The notes below the pieces were generated by a model. That model worked only from the letters and a program-made list of their open reading frames with translations, was not told the origin of the DNA and did not search any database. 24,194 nt of DNA, from positions 1-24,194 of the IMG/VR virus record IMGVR_UViG_3300047562_003469. One strand, given 5' to 3'. The DNA is from a virus. Positions 9,613 to 14,983 of the stretch are shown one piece after another. The position numbers and the translations under genes are program-made. Position 1 is the stretch's first letter, and each line of letters opens with the position of its first letter.

Positions 9613-9774
9613 TCAAATTTCCTCCAGTTCTATAAGATTCGGATTAATAGATTCATCACCTTCAAAGAATTGATCAGCATATTCTTGAATGATATCTGCT
9701 GCGTCTTCAAAAGTTTGTTCTCTATGAATGATTCTACCATCATAGAGAACATTATATTTTTTGATCTCAGACAT
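9613..9774 (-). CDS. Small acidic protein of unknown function, 53 aa
   Basis: The frame starts MSEIKKYNVLYDGRIIHRE and continues as a predicted amphipathic helix (TFEDAADIIQEYADQFF) with an acidic tail ending LIELEEI. It lies 5 bases after the stop of the glycosyltransferase-like gene and one base before the 46-aa basic protein gene, whose SD lies inside its final codons. That strict packing, and the resemblance to short proteins I recall from other cyanophages, support it as a real gene. No function can be given. The acidic protein followed by a basic one is a suggestive pair, but a direct interaction is speculation. Confidence 0.8.
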   Translation of the reverse strand: MSEIKKYNVLYDGRIIHREQTFEDAADIIQEYADQFFEGDESINPNLIELEEI

Positions 9775-9779
9775 TAGTA

Positions 9780-10559
9780 TCAGATAATACGAGTTTTTTC
9801 ATGTCCGACTCTGATACGAGGATCGCACCAGATTTCAAATCCGGCATCCTTGGCATCCAGACAGAACGAAACGTCCTCTCCACACATATCCTGAACAGCA
9901 CCAGATTCAAATACTTGCATCTTAGGAGCAAACCAGGGATACTCAAGATTCTCAAAGACACCCTTCTTAATCAAAACCCATCCAAAACCAGTGTAGTCTA
10001 CTGTGAAAGGCTTCCGACGCTTACTAATAGACTCAACAGTTTCGTGATTCATGACTCCACCATTGTTGCGGAAGTCATCTTCTTCTAACCAGTGAGCTAC
10101 TGAGGTTGTGCGTCCGTCTTCGGTGCAATACCAACCAGCAGCAATTTCTTTTTCGGGAACTTCGTTTTCTGGATCTCCGAGAGCCAACGATACAAGTTGC
10201 CAGAACTTTTCTGTGTTGAAGACGATATCCGAGTCAATCCAGAGTTGGTAATCATAAGGAAGTTTACCATCCCACGGAACCTGTTTAGGCCCTCTCAGAA
10301 CATTTGCACCAAGACACTTACAACGTGCAAAGTTAACCATAGATGAATAGTCTTGTGAGATCTGAATACTCACACCGTTTTGTACAAGATCAAAACAAAG
10401 TTGTACAAAGTTTTTTAGAAAGGTAAAAGAGCATCCACGACCAGGAAGACAGAATACTAAACTTTTACCACGAAATTGTTCTTTAATTTTTTCATAATCC
10501 CATTCTTCAGCCTTTGCTGGAATTGGATTTTTTGCTTTTACAGTGAATCCTTTTGCCAT
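9780..10559 (-). CDS. Putative glycosyltransferase, GT-A-like fold
   Basis: A 259-aa soluble protein. An N-terminal Rossmann-like beginning (SLVFCLPGRGCSFTFLKNFVQL, residues 33-54) is followed by the sequence LWIDSDIVF with D109-S110-D111, a typical DXD metal and nucleotide-sugar motif. A second acidic cluster, C-G-E-D-V-S-F-C (226-233), fits the catalytic or ED region near the end of GT-A enzymes, and H253 could be the metal ligand often found after it. T4-like cyanophages often encode such proteins, which may decorate virion proteins or host surface sugars; the acceptor is unknown. The start is ATG 10559. Classification rests on motifs only. Confidence 0.75.
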   Translation of the reverse strand: MAKGFTVKAKNPIPAKAEEWDYEKIKEQFRGKSLVFCLPGRGCSFTFLKNFVQLCFDLVQNGVSIQISQDYSSMVNFARCKCLGANVLRGPKQVPWDGKLPYDYQLWIDSDIVFNTEKFWQLVSLALGDPENEVPEKEIAAGWYCTEDGRTTSVAHWLEEDDFRNNGGVMNHETVESISKRRKPFTVDYTGFGWVLIKKGVFENLEYPWFAPKMQVFESGAVQDMCGEDVSFCLDAKDAGFEIWCDPRIRVGHEKTRII

Positions 10560-10609
10560 AAGTTGAATAAACCTTCAATGTCAATTCTATCAGTGTATAT
10601 AGGTATTTG

Positions 10610-10813
10610 TCAATGAGAAGAATCTAGAACTGCTAACCTATTAATAGTCAATTCCTCATATGAAAGATCATCTACTGAATAATCAGTTTTCATAAGACCG
10701 ACCATATTACGAAGAGTATTCCATGTTGCACTAAAATCTTCTTCTTTTACTGAATGAAAAATACATCTATCTTTTGCGTAGATATGATAGATCTTTTCGT
10801 GTTGTTCTTTCAT
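10610..10813 (-). CDS. Conserved cyanophage protein of unknown function, 67 aa
   Basis: The product begins with a charged segment followed by IYHIYAKDRCIFHSV and contains WNTLRNMVGLMKTDYSVDDL, ending in LDSSH. I recall this layout (IYH-YAKD, then NMVGLMKT, then LSYEE) as a recurring small protein in T4-like cyanophages near structural genes; no function is known to me. It begins with ATG 8 bases after the stop of the 54-aa membrane protein gene and ends about 50 bases before the glycosyltransferase-like gene. No membrane segment or cysteine motif is evident. Confidence 0.85.
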   Translation of the reverse strand: MKEQHEKIYHIYAKDRCIFHSVKEEDFSATWNTLRNMVGLMKTDYSVDDLSYEELTINRLAVLDSSH

Positions 10814-10821
10814 GAGATATT

Positions 10822-10986
10822 TTATCTGCTCAACACATTATATATGTACACGATGAGTATTCCCAGAGGTACTCCGAATATCGTGAAAACCTGCCTTGGA
10901 TATCGTATTAACCACCCCGCGAAGACGACCTTCCAGAAGTTCCAATATGGTTTGTGATTATAATTTTTAGAGTTTCTATAAGGCAT
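10822..10986 (-). CDS. Small membrane protein, 54 aa
   Basis: The product begins MPYRNSKNYNHKPYWNFWK and then has one long hydrophobic stretch from about residue 20 to 51 (VVFAGWLIRYP, then VFTIFGVPLGILIVYIYNVL). This is enough for one long or two short membrane segments interrupted by RYPRQ. The short cytoplasmic N-terminus is basic and aromatic. It sits 8 bases before the conserved 67-aa gene. No family is recognised. Possible roles include altering the host membrane, but nothing in the sequence shows this. Confidence 0.75.
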   Translation of the reverse strand: MPYRNSKNYNHKPYWNFWKVVFAGWLIRYPRQVFTIFGVPLGILIVYIYNVLSR

Positions 10987-11056
10987 ATCCAAATATAAGA
11001 TATCTCTTCATAAAAGGTTGTGTGGGTGAAAAATTTATCCGGATTTTTTTTCTGCG

Positions 11057-11173
11057 TCACTTTTTCTTACGGCGCTTTCTTGCAGCATTCTTTTGTGCCT
11101 GAGTTCTTCCAGCACCTTTTGCTTTATTTTTATTTGGGCGACTTTTGCCGTTTTTGTGAATCCATCCGAACAT
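11057..11173 (-). CDS. Small highly basic protein, 38 aa
   Basis: A 38-codon frame with a perfect SD (GGAGGT at 11186-11181, seven bases before ATG 11173). The product starts MFGWIHKNGKSRPNKNKAKG and ends AARKRRKKK, so more than a third of its residues are Lys or Arg and none is acidic. It resembles nucleic-acid-binding tails, or the short basic proteins scattered through cyanophage genomes. It may be the first gene of the late block: a CTTAAATA motif lies about 90 bases upstream and the base composition changes just beyond. Confidence 0.78.
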   Translation of the reverse strand: MFGWIHKNGKSRPNKNKAKGAGRTQAQKNAARKRRKKK

Positions 11174-11259
11174 TGGAAATACCTCCGGGAAATTTTTTTG
11201 AGAATGATAAAGCTAAGTCGTTTTGTCACCTCTGTAGGTTAGGGTAGTGAACCTTTTTA

Positions 11260-11267
11260 TATTTAAG
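11260..11267 (-). promoter_or_regulatory. Candidate late promoter at the early/late boundary
   Basis: The minus strand reads CTTAAATA (followed by TAAAAAGG), the same octamer as at 9452-9445. It is close to the T4-like late motif and has no -35 box. It lies immediately downstream of a GC-rich GGGCG/CGCCC inverted repeat and upstream of the 38-aa basic gene. Assignment is by similarity only. Confidence 0.35.
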
Positions 11268-11311
11268 GGCGCCCAAAATATAACAAACGCCCCAAAGCTT
11301 CAACTGCCCAT

Positions 11312-11358
11312 CACGGATGGCTGTGCTGTTCACGAATGCTTACTGGCAGCCATTCGTG
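11312..11358 (-). other. Pair of mutually exclusive hairpins downstream of the HicA-like gene
   Basis: An 8-bp perfect stem pairs CACGAATG (11331-11338) with CATTCGTG (11351-11358). The same right arm, extended to 12 bases (11347-11358), can instead pair with CACGGATGGCTG (11312-11323) with a single mismatch or wobble. No T-run follows in the minus direction. It may be the 3' end structure of the early transcript or an alternative-fold RNA switch; its role is unknown. Confidence 0.5.
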
Positions 11359-11363
11359 TTAAC

Positions 11364-11549
11364 TCAAGCTACTGCCATACGCTTCAACTGACGCTCAATC
11401 TGTCGCAGAGAGTTAACATCAGAGGGAGTCTTGCTAGTTGTCACGATTCGCCCAGCTAGGTCTTTCCAGATCATGTGCGACGATTGACGATGCAAAGTGA
11501 AACCATAGCTTTTCATTAGTTGTTCCCTTTGACGCTCAAGTTTCTTCAT
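11364..11549 (-). CDS. HicA-like small protein without a HicB partner
   Basis: The product from ATG 11549 is 61 aa. After a helical N-terminus (MKKLERQREQLMKSYGF) it reads F-T-L-H-R-Q-S-S-H-M-I-W and then GRIVTTSKTPSD, ending LRQIERQLKRM. The order GF, then S-H-x-I-W, then G-R-x-V-T, then a helix resembles the small dsRBD-like fold of HicA mRNA interferases, with the histidine of S-S-H in the place of the catalytic one. An upstream TTG at 11585 could add 12 residues, but that stretch overlaps the end of the terminator. No HicB-like antitoxin follows. The fold similarity is a motif-level guess; the gene itself is likely. Confidence 0.65.
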   Translation of the reverse strand: MKKLERQREQLMKSYGFTLHRQSSHMIWKDLAGRIVTTSKTPSDVNSLRQIERQLKRMAVA

Positions 11550-11582
11550 GATGTGATAGCGAAGGTGAGTGAAGAGGTGTAA

Positions 11583-11608
11583 CAAAAGAGGGGCAATGTA
11601 GCCCCTCT
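11583..11608 (-). terminator. Intrinsic terminator, GC-rich hairpin
   Basis: AGAGGGGC (11608-11601 on the minus strand) pairs perfectly with GCCCCTCT (11594-11587) around a 6-base loop and is followed by TTTTG. It lies about 10 bases after the stop of the 55-76 aa gene and should end the transcript of that gene. Confidence 0.8.
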
Positions 11609-11619
11609 CTCACTATTCA

Positions 11620-11787
11620 TCAGAAATCAATAGCCTCCAGAGTGGGTGCAGAGATCGTGGCATAATGTGCAGCAGCATCGTTGATGTTCTGCTGAGTCAC
11701 ATCCTCAACCAGAGTATCAAGAATCTCCAGCAGTTGAGTACCATTGGCAGCACGGCTGAGCAGGGAGATCATCACAGAGGTGGACAT
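11620..11787 (-). CDS. Small protein of unknown function, 55 aa
   Basis: From ATG 11787 the product is MSTSVMISLLSRAANGTQLLEILDTLVEDV and then a helical tail ending PTLEAIDF. The S-R-A-x-x-G-x-Q-L-L-E-I-L-D pattern recurs, in my recollection, in short cyanophage and cyanobacterial proteins with no assigned role. An upstream ATG at 11850 would add a hydrophobic 21-residue extension (TVHLFSFTFFLIM). That ATG sits only one base from an AGAGGA SD, so the shorter form is preferred; the longer form would make it a membrane protein. A strong terminator follows the stop. Confidence 0.6.
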   Translation of the reverse strand: MSTSVMISLLSRAANGTQLLEILDTLVEDVTQQNINDAAAHYATISAPTLEAIDF

Positions 11788-11871
11788 AATGAGAAAGAAA
11801 GTGAAAGAGAAAAGGTGAACAGTGAGTGTCTTTTTAGAGGCGCATCTCATTCCTCTTGAGTATAACCTAGA

Positions 11872-12135
11872 TCAGAGATCTTCCAGCATTTCGTTGAGTT
11901 CAATCTTGTTCAGCTTGCTGCTGTTCCACTTCACACCATCGGGCGTTTCTTTCTGACCGAACTCTTCATAAAGGACAGAAGCTAGTTGCTCATAGTCACA
12001 GAAGTTCTTGGCCAGATCATACAGACCAGGATCATTTTGAATCCAGAGTGCAACATTCCAGGTCTCATAATTCGTCCAACCGTTATACTCAGAATCGGTC
12101 AGATTGGTCTGGAAAGTGGTTGCGGTGGTGGTCAT
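11872..12135 (-). CDS. TNYETW-type conserved phage protein, 87 aa
   Basis: From ATG 12135 the product is 87 aa and contains Y-N-G-W-T-N-Y-E-T-W-N-V-A-L-W-I-Q-N-D near residues 18-36. I recall this motif from a widespread family of small phage and cyanobacterial proteins without a known function. The acidic C-terminus (KIELNEMLEDL) is helical. The frame extends further upstream, but that part is the promoter cassette, so the ATG preceded by GAGAGGA is the real start. It is the first gene under cassette copy 1. Confidence 0.85.
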   Translation of the reverse strand: MTTTATTFQTNLTDSEYNGWTNYETWNVALWIQNDPGLYDLAKNFCDYEQLASVLYEEFGQKETPDGVKWNSSKLNKIELNEMLEDL

Positions 12136-12157
12136 GTGTGTTCCTCTCAACATGGCT

Positions 12158-12214
12158 AATATAGGGCATCTGGCTGCCTTTGGGGAGATTTGTGGACAGC
12201 CAGATAAGTGGCAC
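12158..12214 (-). promoter_or_regulatory. Promoter/stem-loop cassette, copy 1
   Basis: Minus strand: GTGCCAC-N8-CTGTCCAC (operator-like dyad), then a CTGGCTG/CAGCCAG stem with a 20-base loop, then TATATT (12163-12158) exactly 51 bases after the first base. TAGCCATGTTGAGAGGA follows and supplies the SD for the TNYETW gene. No TTGACA is present at -35. Confidence 0.8.
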
Positions 12215-12235
12215 AAAGGGACTTGACGGGGCTAA

Positions 12236-12484
12236 CTATTGCTGCTGTTGTTTAGCTAGCTCTTGACGGATCTTCTCATCCCAGTTAGAATCGGCTTGCT
12301 GGGGTAACAACGGAGCGGCTGGAGCTTCAAGAGAATAGGAAGAACGATTCGGAGAAGAATTGCTCATCTCTATTGTAGTTTTCTTGACCGTATTCACCAT
12401 GGAATCTAACATCGGAGCTACACCTGAGAAACCAACAGTTCCGACAGAGATTCCAAAGACTGTACCGAATAGAAAGCTTTTCAT
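12236..12484 (-). CDS. Membrane-anchored small protein, 82 aa
   Basis: The N-terminus MKSFLFGTVFGISVGTVGFSG is hydrophobic with one Lys, fitting a signal anchor or single membrane helix with a GxxxG-like glycine pattern. A polar linker rich in Ser, Pro and Ala follows (SNSSPNRSSYSLEAPAAPLLP), and then a charged tail ending QELAKQQQQ. I recall proteins of this design in many T4-like cyanophages, with no known role. Its ATG overlaps the stop of the 54-aa gene (ATGA), so the two are coupled. The C-terminal poly-Gln is encoded by CAA/CAG repeats. Confidence 0.82.
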   Translation of the reverse strand: MKSFLFGTVFGISVGTVGFSGVAPMLDSMVNTVKKTTIEMSNSSPNRSSYSLEAPAAPLLPQQADSNWDEKIRQELAKQQQQ

Positions 12485-12645
12485 CGTTTTGCAATCGTAA
12501 ACTGTTCAGGGCAACGATGTGGTTGAGTGTAAAGCTGGCCTTGGAGAATGTAATCCATCTGACAGAGATTGGGCCCTGTCTGATAATAACCAACGACTTC
12601 AGCTTGAGTCAGGAAAGCAGCAGCAAGAAGAGGAAAAAGTGCCAT
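12481..12645 (-). CDS. Small exported protein, 54 aa
   Basis: The product starts MALFPLLAAAFLTQAEVVGYY, a short hydrophobic N-terminus with a plausible signal-peptidase site after TQA. The mature part contains two cysteines (near residues 28 and 45) that could form a disulphide, and ends PEQFTIAKR. It begins 8 bases after the stop of the 50-aa gene and its stop overlaps the next ATG. An exported peptide co-expressed with a membrane-anchored one could act on the host envelope; that is inference. No family is recognised. Confidence 0.7.
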   Translation of the reverse strand: MALFPLLAAAFLTQAEVVGYYQTGPNLCQMDYILQGQLYTQPHRCPEQFTIAKR

Positions 12646-12653
12646 GTTAAATA

Positions 12654-12806
12654 TCAGAAATCGTGGCCAGATTCAAGCAGATTCTCAAAGCTAGTGCTGC
12701 GTGAGTTATCATCATAATAGTCCAGCTCATCCTGGAATTCTTTCAACTCTGGAAGATCCCAGATTTCACCAGGAGCATCAACAAACTCGCGGATTTGATC
12801 AGTCAT
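12654..12806 (-). CDS. Small acidic protein, 50 aa
   Basis: The product starts MTDQIREFVDAPGEIWDLPE and is strongly acidic in the middle (KEFQDELDYYDDNSR), ending LESGHDF. It is soluble and unrecognised. The ATG is preceded by CTAAGTAACAACA, a 16-base block (with the ATG) that occurs again at 17617-17602 without a full gene after it. It probably belongs to the unit driven by cassette copy 2, following the 105-aa gene. Confidence 0.7.
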   Translation of the reverse strand: MTDQIREFVDAPGEIWDLPELKEFQDELDYYDDNSRSTSFENLLESGHDF

Positions 12807-12844
12807 TGTTGTTACTTAGTGATGAATGGTTGACTATACTTAAC

Positions 12845-13162
12845 TCAGGCGATTCGCATTCCAGAGAAGAAAGGAATCGTACCATAATCCTTGGAAGTGA
12901 AGAACCATTCGCCTTTCTTTTGAAAGATACCTTCATCGCCAACACCATGGCCACGGAGAAGTGCATTCAGACGGCTTTTGGTGGTTACAGTCTGCCAACC
13001 ACCATCAAAGAGGCGCATCCAGGTATCACCAACCTCAGCAATCTTGTTGCCATGGAGATACACATAGCTTACGCCATCAATGTTAGAAACCTCAGTGTTA
13101 TCCAGTTTCCAATCAACCTCACGGGTGATGGCTTGGTTCATCAGAGTTTCAATCTTGCGCAT
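12845..13162 (-). CDS. Conserved small protein of unknown function, 105 aa
   Basis: From ATG 13162 the product reads MRKIETLMNQAITREVDWKL and contains V-Y-L-H-G-N-K-I-A-E-V-G followed by R-L-F-D-G-G-W-Q-T-V-T-T-K-S-R-L-N-A-L-L. I recall this combination from cyanophage and cyanobacterial hypothetical proteins; the H-G-N-K-I-A turn and beta-rich spacing suggest a small beta fold. The open frame continues 52 codons further upstream, but only through the GC-rich regulatory region with cassette copy 2, so the shorter start is chosen. No catalytic motif is visible. Confidence 0.8.
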   Translation of the reverse strand: MRKIETLMNQAITREVDWKLDNTEVSNIDGVSYVYLHGNKIAEVGDTWMRLFDGGWQTVTTKSRLNALLRGHGVGDEGIFQKKGEWFFTSKDYGTIPFFSGMRIA

Positions 13163-13213
13163 GGTTTGAGAAGTGAAATGGTTGTGGGAGGTCTCATCCC
13201 CCCCGATGTGGCC

Positions 13214-13275
13214 AATATACGGGGCCCAGGGGCCCAGCACAAGGGGGCCTGTGCCACTTAGCTGGCTGTCCATCC
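13214..13275 (-). promoter_or_regulatory. Promoter/stem-loop cassette, copy 2 (rearranged)
   Basis: TATATT (13219-13214) with GGCCACA downstream. The upstream half reads TGGACAGCCAGCTAAGTGGC, the reverse complement of the operator in copy 1, at the same distance from -10. Between them lie GCACAGGCCCCCTTGTGC (hairpin) and a doubled CTGGGCCCC. It would drive the 105-aa gene with a leader of about 45 bases. Confidence 0.6.
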
Positions 13276-13283
13276 CATGCCTC

Positions 13284-13311
13284 TGGCCGCCCCTGTAGGC
13301 CCTACAATGGC
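13284..13311. repeat. Nested palindrome in GC-rich intergenic stretch
   Basis: TGTAGG-C-CCTACA (13294-13306) is a perfect 6-bp palindrome around one base, flanked by TGGCC (13284-13288) and GGCCA (13307-13311), which can extend the stem across a small internal loop. It lies between the oxygenase gene and cassette copy 2 in about 230 bases with no gene. No T-run follows, so it is not a typical terminator. Confidence 0.5.
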
Positions 13312-13392
13312 CAGACAATCAGTAGAGGCCTGGGGTAGGGCTGTAGACGATGGCCAGATCGCCACTCAGCCTGCAATAAAATAAAATATAAC

Positions 13393-14019
13393 TTAGCGGT
13401 CAAAGATGAGATCAAAAGAGATAGAAATTCGGTCGGAATCAGTCAAATTCATTGATACCCCATGCATCAATGTAGCCGGGAATAAGAGTAACCTACCCTC
13501 CAATGGGCTAAATGATACTTTGTCAATAATGTTCGTCTTTTTCTTATACTCTGGTAGCCTACACACTGTCTCCATTGCTGCCTGAGCTTCCTGATAAAAG
13601 GATATATCACCAAACTCAGCTGCTGCATCCAATGTATCTGCCGATTTCACATAGAAGACACCGCTATACATCGTCATCGGATGTGAGTGTGCTACGTTAT
13701 AGTGATGATGGCCAGAAATGTTAATCCAAAGGCGCAAAAGTGTGATCTGAATATTCTCATCAATCATAAAGTGATCTGTGAGACATTCATTCACATTCTC
13801 AATTAGCCGCCTTTGAAAGAACTGAAACTCCGGATCTTTCTGAACATGAAATGCATCACTCTGCCAGCCACCAACGTTAGAGTAATGCTGACCTCTGGGA
13901 TCTTTCTCCCTTTCTTGATAGCAATACTCTATGAGCTGCTGGCGATATTGTGCATAATCAAGATCATCCGAAACTATAACCTGCTTCGGAAAAAGGTATG
14001 CAGATCTTATATCAAACAT
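13393..14019 (-). CDS. 2OG-Fe(II) oxygenase-like protein (TIGR02466 type)
   Basis: A 208-aa protein that fits the phage 2-oxoglutarate/Fe(II) dioxygenases common in cyanophages. A core strand (LLRLWINISGHHHYN) leads to A-H-S-H-P with H111 and H113 as the proximal metal ligands, then Y-S-G-V-F-Y-V. The distal part L-L-L-F-P-A-T-L-M-H-G-V supplies H186, and R197 in D-R-I-S-I-S-F-D is placed to hold the 2OG carboxylate. Family members have been proposed to hydroxylate proteins or alter host 2OG/nitrogen signalling, but the substrate is unknown. The start is ATG 14019, 12 bases after the upstream stop. It is the second gene under the TTGACA/TATACT promoter. Confidence 0.85.
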   Translation of the reverse strand: MFDIRSAYLFPKQVIVSDDLDYAQYRQQLIEYCYQEREKDPRGQHYSNVGGWQSDAFHVQKDPEFQFFQRRLIENVNECLTDHFMIDENIQITLLRLWINISGHHHYNVAHSHPMTMYSGVFYVKSADTLDAAAEFGDISFYQEAQAAMETVCRLPEYKKKTNIIDKVSFSPLEGRLLLFPATLMHGVSMNLTDSDRISISFDLIFDR

Positions 14020-14031
14020 TCGGTCTAGGTA

Positions 14032-14205
14032 TCACCAAACAGGGTCACGGCTGAAGTCCTCAATGTATGCTGAAACATTCTCAGCTGGTTCCAGATCAAA
14101 GAGTTTCTCCCAGTCAATGTCACGGGGATTAAAGTCACTTAGTACATCAAGCTCAAGAGTGATACGATACTTCTGTTTCTGGGCCTGTGAGTATACTTTG
14201 GACAT
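14032..14205 (-). CDS. Conserved small cyanophage protein, 57 aa
   Basis: The product starts MSKVYSQAQKQKYRI and contains LELDVLSDFNPRDIDWEKLF, then a short acidic end (VSAYIEDFSRDPVW). I recall the L-E-L-D-V-x-x-D-F-N-P-x-x-I-D-W-E-K motif from small proteins of other T4-like cyanophages, with no function. It has a usable SD (AGGA) six bases before ATG and lies directly behind a canonical sigma-70-type promoter, so it should be expressed early. The oxygenase gene follows it. Confidence 0.82.
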   Translation of the reverse strand: MSKVYSQAQKQKYRITLELDVLSDFNPRDIDWEKLFDLEPAENVSAYIEDFSRDPVW

Positions 14206-14237
14206 GGAAGTTCCTGTGGGGTAGACTAACTGTGGCT

Positions 14238-14266
14238 AGTATAATGCCCCTCTGAGTGTCTGTCAA
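14238..14266 (-). promoter_or_regulatory. Canonical sigma-70-type early promoter
   Basis: TTGACA (14266-14261), a 17-base spacer and TATACT (14243-14238) on the minus strand, followed by AGCCACA as in the cassette family. It lies 33 bases upstream of the 57-aa gene ATG. It is the only family member with a consensus -35 box and lacks the operator dyad. Confidence 0.85.
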
Positions 14267-14360
14267 GGGGGTTGGCCTATGTATCAGGGTTCTGGGTGAT
14301 TCTGGGCGGTCCGGGTGAAGAATTGTGAGGGTTCTGGGATATTCTCAGAGGGTGGTTGAC

Positions 14361-14389
14361 AATATAGGGATCGTGTGATAGCCTGCTCC
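14361..14389 (-). promoter_or_regulatory. Weak relative of the promoter cassette
   Basis: TATATT (14366-14361) is preceded by CCC, as in copies 1 and 7, and by an inverted repeat GTGAT...ATCAC with a 15-base loop. The operator dyad and the TAGCCATG downstream block are missing. If active it would run in tandem with the promoter at 14238-14266. Confidence 0.3.
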
Positions 14390-14423
14390 CTTAGATCACA
14401 ACGACTCAGAGGCTTTCTAAAGG

Positions 14424-14489
14424 TTTCTCTACACTTTTCCACAGTTTTTCCACAGATTTCTCTACACTTTTCCACAGCTTTTTCCACAA
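14424..14489. repeat. 33-bp tandem repeat carrying four TTTTCCACA (DnaA-box-like) sites
   Basis: Two imperfect 33-bp units (14424-14456 and 14457-14489), each with TTTCTCTACACTTTTCCACA followed by a second TTTTCCACA. The four sites are at 14435-14443, 14446-14454, 14468-14476 and 14480-14488, all in the same orientation on the plus strand. TTTTCCACA is one base from the E. coli DnaA box TTATCCACA and, from memory, is the form reported for Synechococcus. An AT-rich stretch follows. It may be a replication origin element or a DnaA-titrating site; neither is proven. Confidence 0.6.
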
Positions 14490-14545
14490 ATATATCAGCA
14501 AAAGCTAACACTCAGCTATAATTAAAAAAGGCTTTTTTTCTTAAC

Positions 14546-14983
14546 TCAATTATAATCAACCATTAACTTTCCTTCCAAATGATCAATTTCATGCTGTATG
14601 ATTCTTGAGTTCATCCCACCGAAAAGTACGCGATGAGGTTTACCTTTTTGATCACGAAACTTGACGATGATTTCTTTACTTCTCTCTATGCTACATGTTT
14701 CTCCTGGTATAGACAGACAACCTTCATCCATCACGATTGTTTCATTTGATTCCCACACAATCTCCGGATTGATAAGAGTAAATGCAACACCATTATTATC
14801 TTGATCACGAACCACAATGATTCTCTTGGATATACCTAACTGTGGTGCTGCCAGACCTATTCCATCATTCTGAATCATTGTATCAATCATGTTCGCAATC
14901 AGGTTACGAATACTATCATCAACCTTTGCAATTCTCTTTGATTTTGTCTTGAGAATCTTGTTTCCGATCGTAACTATTTCCAT
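14546..14983 (-). CDS. def: Peptide deformylase
   Basis: Removes the N-formyl group from nascent proteins. From ATG 14983 the enzyme is 145 aa, short compared with bacterial forms and typical of phage PDFs that lack the C-terminal helix. All three motifs are intact: G-I-G-L-A-A-P-Q (41-48), E-G-C-L-S (87-91, metal ligand C89) and Q-H-E-I-D-H (H131, E132, H135). The upstream ATG at 15007 is rejected because GGAGAAAG sits just before 14983. Cyanophage PDFs are known and have been linked to maturation of photosystem II D1 during infection. It is the last gene of an eight-gene unit and overlaps the membrane-protein gene upstream by 65 bases. Confidence 0.96.
   Translation of the reverse strand: MEIVTIGNKILKTKSKRIAKVDDSIRNLIANMIDTMIQNDGIGLAAPQLGISKRIIVVRDQDNNGVAFTLINPEIVWESNETIVMDEGCLSIPGETCSIERSKEIIVKFRDQKGKPHRVLFGGMNSRIIQHEIDHLEGKLMVDYN

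Larger units (their letters stand above)
14206..14545. other. Non-coding regulatory/repeat region of about 340 bp
   Basis: No credible gene. From the left it holds the TTGACA/TATACT promoter, two 11-bp direct repeats AGGGTTCTGGG (14286-14296 and 14328-14338), a weak cassette relative with TATATT at 14366-14361 preceded by a GTGAT/ATCAC stem, the DnaA-box-like tandem repeat (14424-14489), and an AT-rich flank up to the end of the deformylase gene. A 75-codon frame through it is an artefact of the repeat. Confidence 0.7.

Noticed and set aside
12327-12593. 88-codon minus-strand frame
   Set aside because: Overlaps the exported and membrane-anchored small genes, which have coupled starts and clear hydrophobic N-termini.
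12701-13261. 186-codon plus-strand frame
   Set aside because: Lies opposite the conserved 105-aa and 50-aa minus-strand genes and crosses cassette copy 2.
13163-13318. N-terminal extension of the 105-aa protein
   Set aside because: The extra 52 codons run through the -10 box, operator and hairpins of cassette copy 2; ATG 13162 gives the usual product.
14424-14489. CRISPR array
   Set aside because: Only two tandem units without unique spacers and no cas genes; the repeat is better explained by DnaA-box-like sites.
14284-14511. 75-codon minus-strand frame through the 14.3-14.5 kb gap
   Set aside because: Its first half is a translation of the 33-bp tandem repeat, it lacks an SD, and it crosses promoter-like sequence, so it is not a gene.
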